Of a stretch of 64,000 bases of DNA, positions 8,178 to 16,392 are shown in pieces. The notes beneath the pieces were generated by a model. That model saw nothing but the letters and a program-made list of their open reading frames with translations, ran no database searches and was not told where the DNA came from. Position 1 is the first letter of the stretch. Each line of letters opens with the position of its first letter. This DNA is from Hoeflea sp. BAL378 (lineage in GTDB: Bacteria; Pseudomonadota; Alphaproteobacteria; Rhizobiales; Rhizobiaceae). A program made the translations under genes and the position numbers. Location of the stretch: contig NZ_JRJG01000024.1 in the NCBI RefSeq assembly GCF_000759435.1, forward strand, positions 52,096-116,095. The letters run 5' to 3'.

Positions 8178-9365
8178 ATGGCTATCGAAGGTTCCACCGC
8201 AACCGCGTCCCGCCGCATCCGCCTCGGCATGGTCGGCGGCGGACGCGACGCATTCATCGGCGGCGTCCACCGCATCGCCTCGCGCATCGACGATCGCTAT
8301 GAGCTGGTCGCCGGGGCGTTCTCCTCGACGCCGGAAAAGTCGAAGGCCTCGGCCGCCGATCTCGGCGTCAGCCCCGACCGCGCCTATGGCGACTATGTCG
8401 AGATGGCCAAGCGCGAGGCGCGGCTGAAGAACGGCATCGAGGCGGTGGCGATCGTCACCCCCAACCACATGCACTATCCGGTGGCGCGCGAATTCCTCAA
8501 GCGCGGCATCCATGTCATCTGCGACAAGCCGCTGACCTCGACGCTTGCCGACGCCCGCAGGCTCGCCAAGGCGGCCGAAGCCTCGGGCGCGCTGTTCGTG
8601 CTCACGCACAACTACACCGGCTACCCGATGATCAGGCAGGCCCGCGACATGGTCGCGGGCGGAGACCTCGGCAAGATCCGGCTGGTGCAGGTGGAATATG
8701 CCCAGGACTGGCTCACCGAGAATCTCGAGGTCACCGGCCAGAAGCAGGCCGGATGGCGCACCGACCCCGACCGCTCCGGCCTCGGCGGCTCGACCGGCGA
8801 CATCGGCACCCATGCCTTCAACCTGGCGAGCTTCGTCTCTGGCCTGAAACTCGAGGAGCTCTGCGCCGATCTCGACGCCTTCGTCGAAGGCCGCCGGGTC
8901 GACGACAACGGCCATGTGCTGATGCGCTTCGAAGGCGGCGCCAAGGGGATGCTCTGGTGCAGCCAGGTGGCCCCGGGCAACGAGAATGCCCTGAAGCTGC
9001 GCGTCTACGGCGAAAAGGGCGGGCTCGAATGGGCCCAGGAGGACCCGAACTATCTCTGGTACACGCCGCTCGGCCAGCCCAAGCGGCTGCTCACCCGCAA
9101 CGGCGCCGGGGCGACCGCGGCCGGACAGCGGGTCAGCCGCATTCCGGGCGGCCATCCCGAAGGCTATCTCGAAGGCTTCGCCAACATCTACACCGAGGCC
9201 GCGCAGGCGATCCGGGCGATGCAGGCAGGCCAGCCGATACCGCCCGAGGTGTATTTCCCCGGAATCGAGGAGGGCCTCGCGGGCGTGGCCTTCGTCGCGG
9301 GCTGCGTGGACTCCTCCCGCCGCGGCGCAAGCTGGGTGAAATTCGGCTCCTACCTGCGCCGCTAG
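8178..9365 (+). CDS. Gfo/Idh/MocA family NAD(P)-dependent oxidoreductase
   Basis: A 395-aa two-domain sugar or cyclitol dehydrogenase. The N-terminal Rossmann motif is LGMVGGGRDAF (about 16-26). The usual EKP motif reads DKP with Lys117. The C-terminal catalytic segment has Asp208 and His212 (TGDIGTHAFNL). Members oxidise or reduce a ring hydroxyl, for example in inositol, glucose-fructose or 1,5-anhydro sugars. The ATG at 8178 follows GGGAGGAGACA; in-frame codons upstream lie in the previous gene. With the epimerases it probably forms a 3-keto-type sugar route, which is inference from neighbourhood. Confidence 0.92.
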   Translation: MAIEGSTATASRRIRLGMVGGGRDAFIGGVHRIASRIDDRYELVAGAFSSTPEKSKASAADLGVSPDRAYGDYVEMAKREARLKNGIEAVAIVTPNHMHYPVAREFLKRGIHVICDKPLTSTLADARRLAKAAEASGALFVLTHNYTGYPMIRQARDMVAGGDLGKIRLVQVEYAQDWLTENLEVTGQKQAGWRTDPDRSGLGGSTGDIGTHAFNLASFVSGLKLEELCADLDAFVEGRRVDDNGHVLMRFEGGAKGMLWCSQVAPGNENALKLRVYGEKGGLEWAQEDPNYLWYTPLGQPKRLLTRNGAGATAAGQRVSRIPGGHPEGYLEGFANIYTEAAQAIRAMQAGQPIPPEVYFPGIEEGLAGVAFVAGCVDSSRRGASWVKFGSYLRR

Positions 9366-9399
9366 GGTCGTTCGCGCAAGTGCCCCGGGGGGCGCGCCG

Positions 9400-9442
9400 A
9401 GCCGGTTGGCCCCGCGCCAGCCGGTCTCGCGGGGAGCCGGCT
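9400..9442. terminator. GC-rich hairpin between convergent genes
   Basis: Arms AGCCGG/CCGGCT (9400-9405 and 9437-9442) and CCCCGCG/CGCGGGG (9410-9416 and 9428-9434) enclose an 11-base loop. It lies between the convergent dehydrogenase and AraC genes and touches the AraC stop codon. No T-run is present, so it is at best a weak or Rho-assisted bidirectional terminator. Confidence 0.4.
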
Positions 9443-10475
9443 AGGCGTTGGCGCGCAGCTTGTCGAGCCAGGTCTGCATCCAGTTGTCCTCGCGGGACTC
9501 CGGCTTCCGGCTGAGCTGGATGCAGGCCTCGGCCATGCGGATCGCCTCGCTGGGCCTTATGCCGAAATACTGCTGGAAGGCACGCGAGAAGGCGATTTCG
9601 CTGGAAAAGCCGGTGGAATAGGCGAGCTTCGCCACCGAGCCGCGTCCGGTGCCCACCGAGGCGAGCCTGAGCCTGGCGACCTTCAGACGCCGCTCGCGGA
9701 TGTAGTCGGCAATCCCGCCGATCGGCTCGAAAAGACGGTACAGCGCCGAGCGCGACATCGCGAACTGCCGCATGATCATGTCGGTGGAGAGCGCCGGATT
9801 GGTCAGGTTGCGCTCGATGAAGACCTGGATGGTCTTCAGATTGATGTCCATCAGCGTTCCGTTTTCGGCCGCGATCGCCGCCGACAGCCCGGTTGACACG
9901 AGGACGGAGGCCACCTCCGCCGCCAGGCCTCCGTCAGGCCCCGCCAGTTGCGGCGCGATCTTCGCCATCGACATCATGTGTTCGCCCAAAAGGACGCCGA
10001 GCGGCGTGGACCCGTCGAGGCGCGCCCCGTGCAGTTCGTCGATGGCCCTGGGCATCAGCCGGATCATCGACCGGGGCAGGATGAGGCTGATGATGTCCAT
10101 GTCGGTGGTGTGGCTGCGCATCGGCCGGCTGAGATCGAAGCAGATGATGTCGCCTGCGAAGCCCTTTCCCATGCCGACATCGGCGGAATAGGCGGACTCG
10201 CCCTTCACATAGAGCTGGATCAGCAGGTGATCGACGCCGGTGGCGGCGACCAGTTCCTTCGAGCGGCAGAACCGCTGCGCGCTCGCCGATGACTTGCCGA
10301 TCAGGAAGTGTCCGAGATTGTAGCTTGCGAGATCGGCGCTGAACCCCTCGAGGTCGTCACATTCGGGCTCCGCCTCGAACAGGCTGGCGACGCCGGCGCG
10401 CCACTGTTCGTAATTGTCCTTCCGGTCGAGCCCGGAGGACTGGATGAGCTGGTGTTCCACGCCGGGATTGGTCAA
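9441..10475 (-). CDS. AraC family transcriptional regulator
   Basis: The C-terminal third holds two helix-turn-helix motifs of the AraC/XylS type (STDMIMRQFAMSRSALYRLFE and VAKLAYSTGFSSEIAFSRAFQQYFG). The N-terminal part resembles the AraC-binding-like domain with an early EQWRAGV segment. No ATG is available. I take the TTG at 10475 (344 aa, TNPGVEHQLIQSSG), which gives the usual family N-terminus; a GTG at 10577 would add 34 residues. It stands alone between convergent and divergent neighbours, so it may control the sugar locus on its left or the peptide operon on its right. Its effector is unknown. Confidence 0.85.
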   Translation of the reverse strand: MTNPGVEHQLIQSSGLDRKDNYEQWRAGVASLFEAEPECDDLEGFSADLASYNLGHFLIGKSSASAQRFCRSKELVAATGVDHLLIQLYVKGESAYSADVGMGKGFAGDIICFDLSRPMRSHTTDMDIISLILPRSMIRLMPRAIDELHGARLDGSTPLGVLLGEHMMSMAKIAPQLAGPDGGLAAEVASVLVSTGLSAAIAAENGTLMDINLKTIQVFIERNLTNPALSTDMIMRQFAMSRSALYRLFEPIGGIADYIRERRLKVARLRLASVGTGRGSVAKLAYSTGFSSEIAFSRAFQQYFGIRPSEAIRMAEACIQLSRKPESREDNWMQTWLDKLRANA

Positions 10476-10753
10476 GGCCGCAGGCCCTCGACGGGCGTCC
10501 GCACGGGCAAGCGCCAGCCAGCATGCGATCGCGAACACGCAGGAAAAGTCTTCAGCACCGATTGCATCCAGATCCACCCAGTCACGCGGCCCCGGAAAAG
10601 TGGGCGGGCCGCACCTGATCGTCGCCGGTGGAATAGCGACCCGGTCTCACCCAATGTCAAGACCCGAACAGCCCCAAGTCCCGCAACCATACCAGCCCGG
10701 CATGCCCCGGCCTCGCCAGCCAGGACGCCGGTGTTTCCCGTCCGCCGCCCGTG

Positions 10754-11554
10754 TCAGGCGGTGAGGAACCGCAGGGCCCGTCGGATCTCGAAGAAATCAT
10801 CAGCCTTGAACGAGACGGCTCTTCCGCCGCGGGCGACGGCGCCGGGATACCAGGACGCCCGCCAGGCATCCGTCGGGTTGACGAATTCCACCACCACCTC
10901 GAACGGTCCCTCGAGCGCCGGAACCGGCCTGGGCGCCGCGGAGGCGAGAGCGGCCTCCACGCCTTCGCGGATCGCCTCGCACGCCCAGGCCGGGCTGATC
11001 GACAGGGCCGCGCGTCCGAAGCCTTCCAGCGTTGCAACCGTCGTAATGCCGGGCGCCAGGGCTTGGGCATCGGCGCAGATCTCGGCGTCTCCCGACAGGA
11101 ACACGGATGGCACGCGGTAGCCGGCGGCGCAGAGCGCATTGATGGTGAACTCGGAGGCGACCTCGCCATTGAGCAGAAGCCGCGAGATCCGCAGCGTGGT
11201 CGTATGGGCCAGGGGATTGGCCTCCGAGCCCGCCTTGGCATGATAGCCGGTGTAGATCGCGGCAGTGAAATCCGCCGATAGCCCGAACATCATGCCGTCC
11301 GGATGGCCCGACCATCCCCGCAGGATCCTCACGTAGGCGGGAAAGCGGTCCAGGCGCAGGTTGCGGCCGCTGTCATGGGCATCCTTCACCAGGATCTCGC
11401 TCGCCCCGGCGGCCCGGGCTCCTTCGCAGGCGGCCAGCACCTCCGCGGTCATCAGCTCGCGGAACTCCTGGTAATCCGGATGGGTGCGCTCGGCCTCGTC
11501 CCAATGGGCGATCCCCGCGGTTCCTTCGATGTCGGCGGACAGAAACACTTTCAT
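10754..11554 (-). CDS. M55 family metallopeptidase (DppA-type D-aminopeptidase)
   Basis: A 266-aa member of the M55 zinc peptidases, which cleave D-amino-acid N-termini such as D-Ala-D-Ala. Zinc and catalytic residues are visible: Asp8 and Glu10 (SADIEG), His60 (DAHDSG), His105 (GYHAKAG) and Glu131/135 (GEVASE). The ATG at 11554 is preceded by AAGGAGAACCC and overlaps the stop of the P1 peptidase by four bases. It is the last gene of a six-gene operon with a transporter and a D-aminotransferase-like enzyme. This supports a cytoplasmic role in opening imported D-amino-acid peptides, possibly from peptidoglycan. Confidence 0.92.
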   Translation of the reverse strand: MKVFLSADIEGTAGIAHWDEAERTHPDYQEFRELMTAEVLAACEGARAAGASEILVKDAHDSGRNLRLDRFPAYVRILRGWSGHPDGMMFGLSADFTAAIYTGYHAKAGSEANPLAHTTTLRISRLLLNGEVASEFTINALCAAGYRVPSVFLSGDAEICADAQALAPGITTVATLEGFGRAALSISPAWACEAIREGVEAALASAAPRPVPALEGPFEVVVEFVNPTDAWRASWYPGAVARGGRAVSFKADDFFEIRRALRFLTA

Positions 11555-12588
11555 TTCGGGTTCTCCTTGGCCCAGTCGGCGAGCGACGGGTAGATCCGGC
11601 CGGACCGGCCGGTCGTGGCCGGCGCGGCACATAGCGCGTTGAGGACGGCTTCCTGCGTCGCCTCGGCCGCGGCGCGAAACGGCGCGTCAATGTGCTGGTC
11701 CGCGAGGCGGCTCACAGGCTGGAAGGCCGGTGCGTCATGGTCGATCCGGTCGGCGGTGGTGAAGCCGAGCGCGATGTCGCCCGACCCATGCCCCCAGAAC
11801 GCGCCGAGCCTGGCAAGACCCGCGCCCGCCCGGCGGGTCACGCGCTGCAACTGCCGGTCCGACAGCGGCAGGTCGGTGGCGAGGATGACGATGACGGAGC
11901 CCTTCTCGCTGGCCGCCGGCCCGCGCGGATCTGGCCGCCGGCCATCGGGCAGGACGAGATCGCCGGCGCGGCCGAAATTGGCAAGCGCCAGCGCGCCCAG
12001 CATGAAGTCCTGCGCTCCGATCCGCATCCGCCGCGAGGCGCTGCCGATCCCGGCCTTGAAGCCGAAGGCGGTCATGCCTGTTCCCGCGCCGACTGCGCCC
12101 TGCGCGAACGGACCGGGCGCGGCAGCGTCCAGGGCCGAGACGGCATCGTCCCGGGAGACGGCAAGGGCCTGGATGTCGCTGATGGCGCCGTCATTGCATT
12201 CGAGCACCACGGCGTTGACGGTCGAGGTTTCGCGTCCGATGGCGGGATTGGCGGCGATGGCGCGGCGGATGAGCGCCTCGGTGCAGGCGGCGACGCCGAA
12301 GGTGTTGGTGAGCAGGATCGGCGTCTCGAGCGTGCCGAGTTCAGCGACCTGGATCAGCCCCGCCGATTTGCCGAAGCCGTTGATCACCTCGACCGCCGCG
12401 CGCACCTTCTCGCGGAACAGGTCGCCGCCATGCGGCAGGATCGCGGTCACGCCGGTCGCCAGCCCGCCGTCCTGCAGGGTGCGATGGCCGACGCGAACGC
12501 CCGGCACATCGGTGATCGCGTTGAGCGGCCCGGGGGGAAGGCCGTTCCGCCCCTCGGTCCAGAGGCCCAGTTCCCGTGCTGTGGTCAT
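11551..12588 (-). CDS. P1 family peptidase (DmpA-type aminopeptidase/esterase)
   Basis: A 345-aa N-terminal-nucleophile peptidase of family S58. The conserved start LNAITDVPGVRVGH (about 22-35), the GAVGAGTGMTAFGFKAGIG loop (about 164-182) and the self-cleavage site KGSVIVILATDLPL are all present. By analogy to DmpA Gly249-Ser250, Ser231 should be the nucleophile freed by autoprocessing. DmpA releases N-terminal L- or D-residues from amides and peptides. The ATG at 12588 is used; upstream codons do not resemble the family. It is 13 bp after the ATPase gene and overlaps the M55 gene, so both peptidases are made with the importer. Confidence 0.92.
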   Translation of the reverse strand: MTTARELGLWTEGRNGLPPGPLNAITDVPGVRVGHRTLQDGGLATGVTAILPHGGDLFREKVRAAVEVINGFGKSAGLIQVAELGTLETPILLTNTFGVAACTEALIRRAIAANPAIGRETSTVNAVVLECNDGAISDIQALAVSRDDAVSALDAAAPGPFAQGAVGAGTGMTAFGFKAGIGSASRRMRIGAQDFMLGALALANFGRAGDLVLPDGRRPDPRGPAASEKGSVIVILATDLPLSDRQLQRVTRRAGAGLARLGAFWGHGSGDIALGFTTADRIDHDAPAFQPVSRLADQHIDAPFRAAAEATQEAVLNALCAAPATTGRSGRIYPSLADWAKENPK

Positions 12589-12601
12589 CGAAGGTCCCTT
12601 G

Positions 12602-13345
12602 TTACAGACGCCCGGCCTTCCGGAGGCTGCGCAGGAAGGCCTGGGTGCGCTCTCCCTGCGGGTTGCCGAGTACCTCCGCGGGCGGTCCCTGTTCATAAAC
12701 CTTTCCGGCCTGGAGGAAACATATCCGATCCGCCACCTCGCGCGCAAAGCCCATTTCATGGGTCGCCAGAATCATGGTCATGCCGCCGGCGGCGAGGTCG
12801 CGGACGATGTCGAGCACTTCCGACACCAGTTCGGGATCGAGCGCCGAGGTGATCTCGTCGAGAAGCAGCAGCATCGGCTCCATCATCAGCGCCCGCACGA
12901 TGGCGACGCGCTGCTGCTGGCCGCCCGACAGCCGGTCCGGATAGTCGTTGGCCTTGTGCGACAGCGAGATCCGCTCGAGGAAGGCCATCGCCTTCTCCTC
13001 GGCCTCGCGCCGCCCCATGCCCAGCACCTTGGTCGGCGCCAGCACCGCGTTCTCAAGCACGGTCATGTGCGGAAACAGGTTGTAGCCCTGGAACACGATG
13101 CCGATGTCCCGGCGAAGACGGTCGAGATCCACCCCAGGACCGGTGATCCGGTCGCCATGGATGCGGATTTCGCCCGAGGAGATCTCCTCGAGCCGGTTCA
13201 CGCAGCGCAGCAGCGTCGACTTTCCGCATCCCGAGGGGCCGATCAGGCAGATGACCTCGTGCTCGTCGACGGCGAGCGAAAAGTCGGAAATGACTTCAAG
13301 CGCGTCATAGTGCTTGGTGACGTGGTCGATTTCGACAAAGGCCAT
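12602..13345 (-). CDS. Polar amino acid ABC transporter ATP-binding protein (GlnQ type)
   Basis: A 247-aa ATPase of the polar amino acid uptake family. Walker A is GPSGCGKST, the Q-loop lies in VFQGYNLFPHM, the signature is LSGGQQQRVAI, Walker B is LLLLDEITSALD and the H-loop is ATHEM. It forms the motor of an importer with the permease and binding protein immediately upstream (3-bp gap to the permease gene). Because peptidases and a D-aminotransferase-like gene share the operon, the load is probably a D-amino acid or a small peptide-like compound. Confidence 0.95.
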   Translation of the reverse strand: MAFVEIDHVTKHYDALEVISDFSLAVDEHEVICLIGPSGCGKSTLLRCVNRLEEISSGEIRIHGDRITGPGVDLDRLRRDIGIVFQGYNLFPHMTVLENAVLAPTKVLGMGRREAEEKAMAFLERISLSHKANDYPDRLSGGQQQRVAIVRALMMEPMLLLLDEITSALDPELVSEVLDIVRDLAAGGMTMILATHEMGFAREVADRICFLQAGKVYEQGPPAEVLGNPQGERTQAFLRSLRKAGRL

Positions 13346-13348
13346 GGT

Positions 13349-14467
13349 CTATCCTCCTGCCCGCATGCGCCGGCGGTCGCGCTCGGAGAGCTTGTCGACG
13401 ATGCGCGCCTGCGGGATGGTCACGGCGATGAACAGGATCGCCACGGTGGTCACGGCGGAGAGATTGAAATTGTTCGCGGCGATGATCTTGGCCTGGTTGA
13501 AGGCGTCGATCGCGCCGATGATGGCGACCAGCGCGGTGTCCTTCTGCAGGCTGATGCAGTTGTTCATCAGCGGTGGGATGATGTTCCTCATGGCCAGCGG
13601 CACGACCACATAGCGCATGGTCTTGGCATGGCTGAGGCCGAGCGAGCGGGCGGCGGCGACCTGGCTGTGATGCACGCCCTCGATGCCGGCGCGGTAGATC
13701 TCGGAAGTATAGGCGCCGTAGGTCAGCGTCAGCGCAATGATGGCGTAGGAGGTCGTCGACAGGTCCGACAGGAAGGGCAGGTTTGTCAGCGGCAGGCCGA
13801 AGCCGATCAGGTAGATCGTGATGATCGCCGGCAGGCCGCGAAACAGATCGCCATAGGCGATGGCGAGCACGCGCAGCGGCCGGCCCGCCGCCCCCGGCAG
13901 TGTGCGGGCGAGCGCGATCACCAGCGCCCAGGCCAGGATGAAGACTGCGGAGACCGAAAAGATGAGGATGTTGGTGCCGAAGGCCCTGAGCACCTTGCCG
14001 ACGGAATCGCGGATCAGCGCGAGATCGAAGAAGGTGCGGCTGACCGCCGCGTCGTTGACCACCATGAACCAGGCGCCCCCGGTCACGATCATCAGCGCCC
14101 CGATCCACGCCAAGGCCTTCCAGGAGCGGGTCGAGGCCTCGTCGCCCAGCGCCCGGGCGGCATAGACATCGTCGTTGCGCGACGCGGCGAGCGATTTCAG
14201 GAAGGCGCTTGCCGCCATGCCCAGCACGAACGCCGCGGCGATGGCGGCGACGATGCCCGGCAGGGCAGCGATGAGGGAAGAGACGCCCTGCGAGACCGCG
14301 TAGCCGCCGATATGCTGGGCCGAAGCGGCCACGACCAGAAAGGTCACCGCGGCCAGGAGCAGGGTGAACCCCGCCCGGCCGCGATAGGTTCGGGTGGAGC
14401 GACGGGCGCGCCATATGGCGGCGCGCCCTGCTTCATCCTGCTGCTCCAAGATGAGTTGATCGGTCAT
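13349..14467 (-). CDS. Amino acid ABC transporter permease (HisM/GlnP type)
   Basis: A 372-aa inner-membrane permease. The C-terminal half is a standard PAAT permease, with the EAA loop in GVHHSQVAAARSLGLSHAKTMRYVVVP. The N-terminal half adds extra hydrophobic segments (LLLAAVTFLVVAASA, LIAALPGIVAAIAAAFVLGM, ALMIVTGGAWFMVV), so it is longer than the usual 220-250 aa single-domain permease. This resembles the larger AapQ/AapM-type proteins. As the only permease gene in the operon it presumably homodimerises. It starts 4 bp after the binding-protein stop. Confidence 0.93.
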   Translation of the reverse strand: MTDQLILEQQDEAGRAAIWRARRSTRTYRGRAGFTLLLAAVTFLVVAASAQHIGGYAVSQGVSSLIAALPGIVAAIAAAFVLGMAASAFLKSLAASRNDDVYAARALGDEASTRSWKALAWIGALMIVTGGAWFMVVNDAAVSRTFFDLALIRDSVGKVLRAFGTNILIFSVSAVFILAWALVIALARTLPGAAGRPLRVLAIAYGDLFRGLPAIITIYLIGFGLPLTNLPFLSDLSTTSYAIIALTLTYGAYTSEIYRAGIEGVHHSQVAAARSLGLSHAKTMRYVVVPLAMRNIIPPLMNNCISLQKDTALVAIIGAIDAFNQAKIIAANNFNLSAVTTVAILFIAVTIPQARIVDKLSERDRRRMRAGG

Positions 14468-14471
14468 TGGG

Positions 14472-15317
14472 TCAGTGGGCCCAGACCGGAACGTCTTCCG
14501 GCTTCAGCCCGCCGCGCGCGGCTGCGAGATATTCTTCCTCGAGCGCCGCCAGCGTGCCGTCGGCCGCCATGTCGGCGATGATCTTGTCGATAACCTTCGC
14601 CTGCTCGGCGCCCTTGGGGTAGATCCCCGCCGTGTCGCGGCCGCCGGCGAACTGGCCGACCACCTTGAGCCTGCCATTGGAATTGGCGACCTGGCCGAGC
14701 ACGACCGAAATGTCGGTCATCACCACGTCGACGCTGCCTGCGGCGAGCGCGGTGAACATCGCGCCCGTGTCGTCAAACACCGAGAGCTGCGCGTCCGGCA
14801 GGTTTTCCTGCGCCCAGTCGACCATGATCGTGCCGGCCTGGGTGCCGAGCTTGGCCTGCTTGACGCTGGTCTCGTCCAGATCGGAATCGGCCCTGGTGGC
14901 GAGACCGAAGGCGCCGCGCGCATAGGGGGTCGAGAAATCCACCACCTTCTTGCGCGGCTCTGTCACCGAGATCAGCGCGAAGGCGACGTCGAAAGCCTTG
15001 TTCTGGCCCGCCACGATGGAATCGAACGACGCATTCTTCAGCACGACCTTGTCGAGGCCCAGGCGATGGGCAATGTTGACAGCCATGCAGAATTCGCGGC
15101 CGCTGGTGATGGTTTCGGGCGTATCGCCGTTGAACTCGCCCACCGCCGGCAGGTTGATGACAACGGTGAACTGGCCGGGAACGGCCGGTTCGATCTGCTC
15201 CGTGCCGGCCTTGCCGAAAAGCTTGCAGTCGCCATAGCCTTCCGTGGCCATGGCCGGGGCGGCCAGGATCATGAGGGCGCCGAGCGCGCTGCCGAAGATT
15301 TTTGCTTTGTTTTTCAT
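14472..15317 (-). CDS. Amino acid ABC transporter substrate-binding protein
   Basis: A 281-aa periplasmic binding protein of family 3 (HisJ/GlnH type). A Sec signal peptide is clear (MKNKAKIFGSALGALMILAAPAMA), with likely cleavage after AMA. Features of the fold include FDSIVAGQNKAFDVAFALISVTEPRKKVVDFSTPY and the hinge region near DWAQENLPDAQL. It follows the aminotransferase gene by 33 bp and precedes the permease by 4 bp. The pocket specificity cannot be read by eye. Operon content suggests D-amino acids. Confidence 0.93.
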   Translation of the reverse strand: MKNKAKIFGSALGALMILAAPAMATEGYGDCKLFGKAGTEQIEPAVPGQFTVVINLPAVGEFNGDTPETITSGREFCMAVNIAHRLGLDKVVLKNASFDSIVAGQNKAFDVAFALISVTEPRKKVVDFSTPYARGAFGLATRADSDLDETSVKQAKLGTQAGTIMVDWAQENLPDAQLSVFDDTGAMFTALAAGSVDVVMTDISVVLGQVANSNGRLKVVGQFAGGRDTAGIYPKGAEQAKVIDKIIADMAADGTLAALEEEYLAAARGGLKPEDVPVWAH

Positions 15318-15350
15318 TATGTTCCCTTTTTGGTTGGTGGTGGTGAAGAT

Positions 15351-16214
15351 CTACAGAGGCATGGCCTCCGCGACGCCCGCTGCATCGAGGTAGTAGGCTT
15401 GCAATTGCCGGGTCAGCGGTCCCGGCTTACCTCCGCCCAGGACGGCATCGCCGATGCGCACCACCGGCGTGACGAAACTGGACGCAGATGTCTGGAAGGC
15501 CTCGGCGGCGCCCTGCGCTTCGGCAAGGGTGAAGGCCCGCTCCTCGACGACCACGTCGTGGTCGGCGCACAACTGAATGAGCGCACGGCGGGTGCAGCCG
15601 GGGAGGATGGCCCGGGAATTTGCGCGCGTCAGGATACGGCCGTCGCCGGTGACCACATAGGCGGTGGCCGATGCGCCTTCCGTCACCAGGCCGTCTTCGA
15701 CGAACCAGACGTCGTCATGGCCGGCGCTGCGGGCGTCGCGCTTGGCGATCACCTGCCCGAGAAGCATGACCGTCTTGATGTCGCGCCGGGCCCAGCGCGG
15801 GTCCGGCGCGAGCGCGACCGAGATGCCCTCGCGCTGCGCCCTGGTGCCGGTGAGCTGCTTGGCTTGCGTGAACGCCACGAACCCCGGTGTCAGCCCGTTC
15901 TCATACAGGAAGTTCCGGTCCGCCTCCCCGCGCGAGACCTGGAGATAGACGGTCCCCTCGTCGAGAGTGTTGCGGGCAATCAATTCGCGCTGGACATGCA
16001 CGATGCGCTCGAGCGGCAGCGGCAGCGGGATGTCGAGCTCGGACAGCGACCGCTCCAGACGCGCCAGATGCAGATCATTGTCGAGCATGCGACCGCCAAG
16101 GACGGCCGTCACTTCATAGACCGCGTCGCCGAAAAGAAAGCCCCTGTCAAACAGCCCGATCCGCGCCTGCCTCTCGGAGACGAATTCATTGGCGCAGTAG
16201 ACTATTCTGTTCAT
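15351..16214 (-). CDS. Class IV aminotransferase, D-amino acid aminotransferase-like
   Basis: A 287-aa fold-type IV PLP enzyme. The PLP lysine is Lys147 in RRDIKTVMLLGQVIAKRDA, and Glu179 lies in VTEGASATAYVV. These positions nearly equal Lys145 and Glu177 of Bacillus D-amino acid aminotransferase, and the surrounding text is very alike; the N-terminal FDRGFLFGDAVYEV is also typical. It would convert D-amino acids to 2-oxoacids. Branched-chain aminotransferase activity is a less likely alternative. The ATG at 16214 is chosen over upstream codons. It heads the six-gene operon and is divergent from a LysR gene. Confidence 0.9.
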   Translation of the reverse strand: MNRIVYCANEFVSERQARIGLFDRGFLFGDAVYEVTAVLGGRMLDNDLHLARLERSLSELDIPLPLPLERIVHVQRELIARNTLDEGTVYLQVSRGEADRNFLYENGLTPGFVAFTQAKQLTGTRAQREGISVALAPDPRWARRDIKTVMLLGQVIAKRDARSAGHDDVWFVEDGLVTEGASATAYVVTGDGRILTRANSRAILPGCTRRALIQLCADHDVVVEERAFTLAEAQGAAEAFQTSASSFVTPVVRIGDAVLGGGKPGPLTRQLQAYYLDAAGVAEAMPL

Positions 16215-16307
16215 TGTCACGTCCGGTCCCGGCGGTTCCCACTGTGACGCGACTATGAACAGGGCAGTGGGCAAGTCCAATTCGCATTGGGCAGATTCTC
16301 ATGCAGA

Positions 16308-16323
16308 AATTGCATAGGCAATT
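16308..16323. promoter_or_regulatory. Putative LysR-type binding site
   Basis: AATTGC-ATAG-GCAATT is a perfect dyad with 6-bp arms in the 178-bp divergent region between the aminotransferase operon and the LysR gene. A second partial repeat (TGCAGAAATTGCA, 16302-16314) overlaps it. The placement fits a LysR recognition site serving both directions; binding has not been shown. Confidence 0.55.
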
Positions 16324-16392
16324 CAAATCAATATATTATGGGTGAAATCCGGGTCGAAATTACCGGGTCGGAGCAACGGGAGCCTCAAACGG

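Noticed and set aside
10476..10753. 278-bp stretch upstream of the AraC gene that could hold a small gene
   Set aside because: The frames present are short and featureless, and I see no clear promoter or repeat apart from possible upstream GTG start sequence of the AraC gene.
11615..14581. 988-codon open frame on the plus strand across the D-amino-acid operon
   Set aside because: It is antisense to four recognisable genes, has no family features and is rich in Arg, Ala and Pro, as expected of a GC-driven shadow frame.
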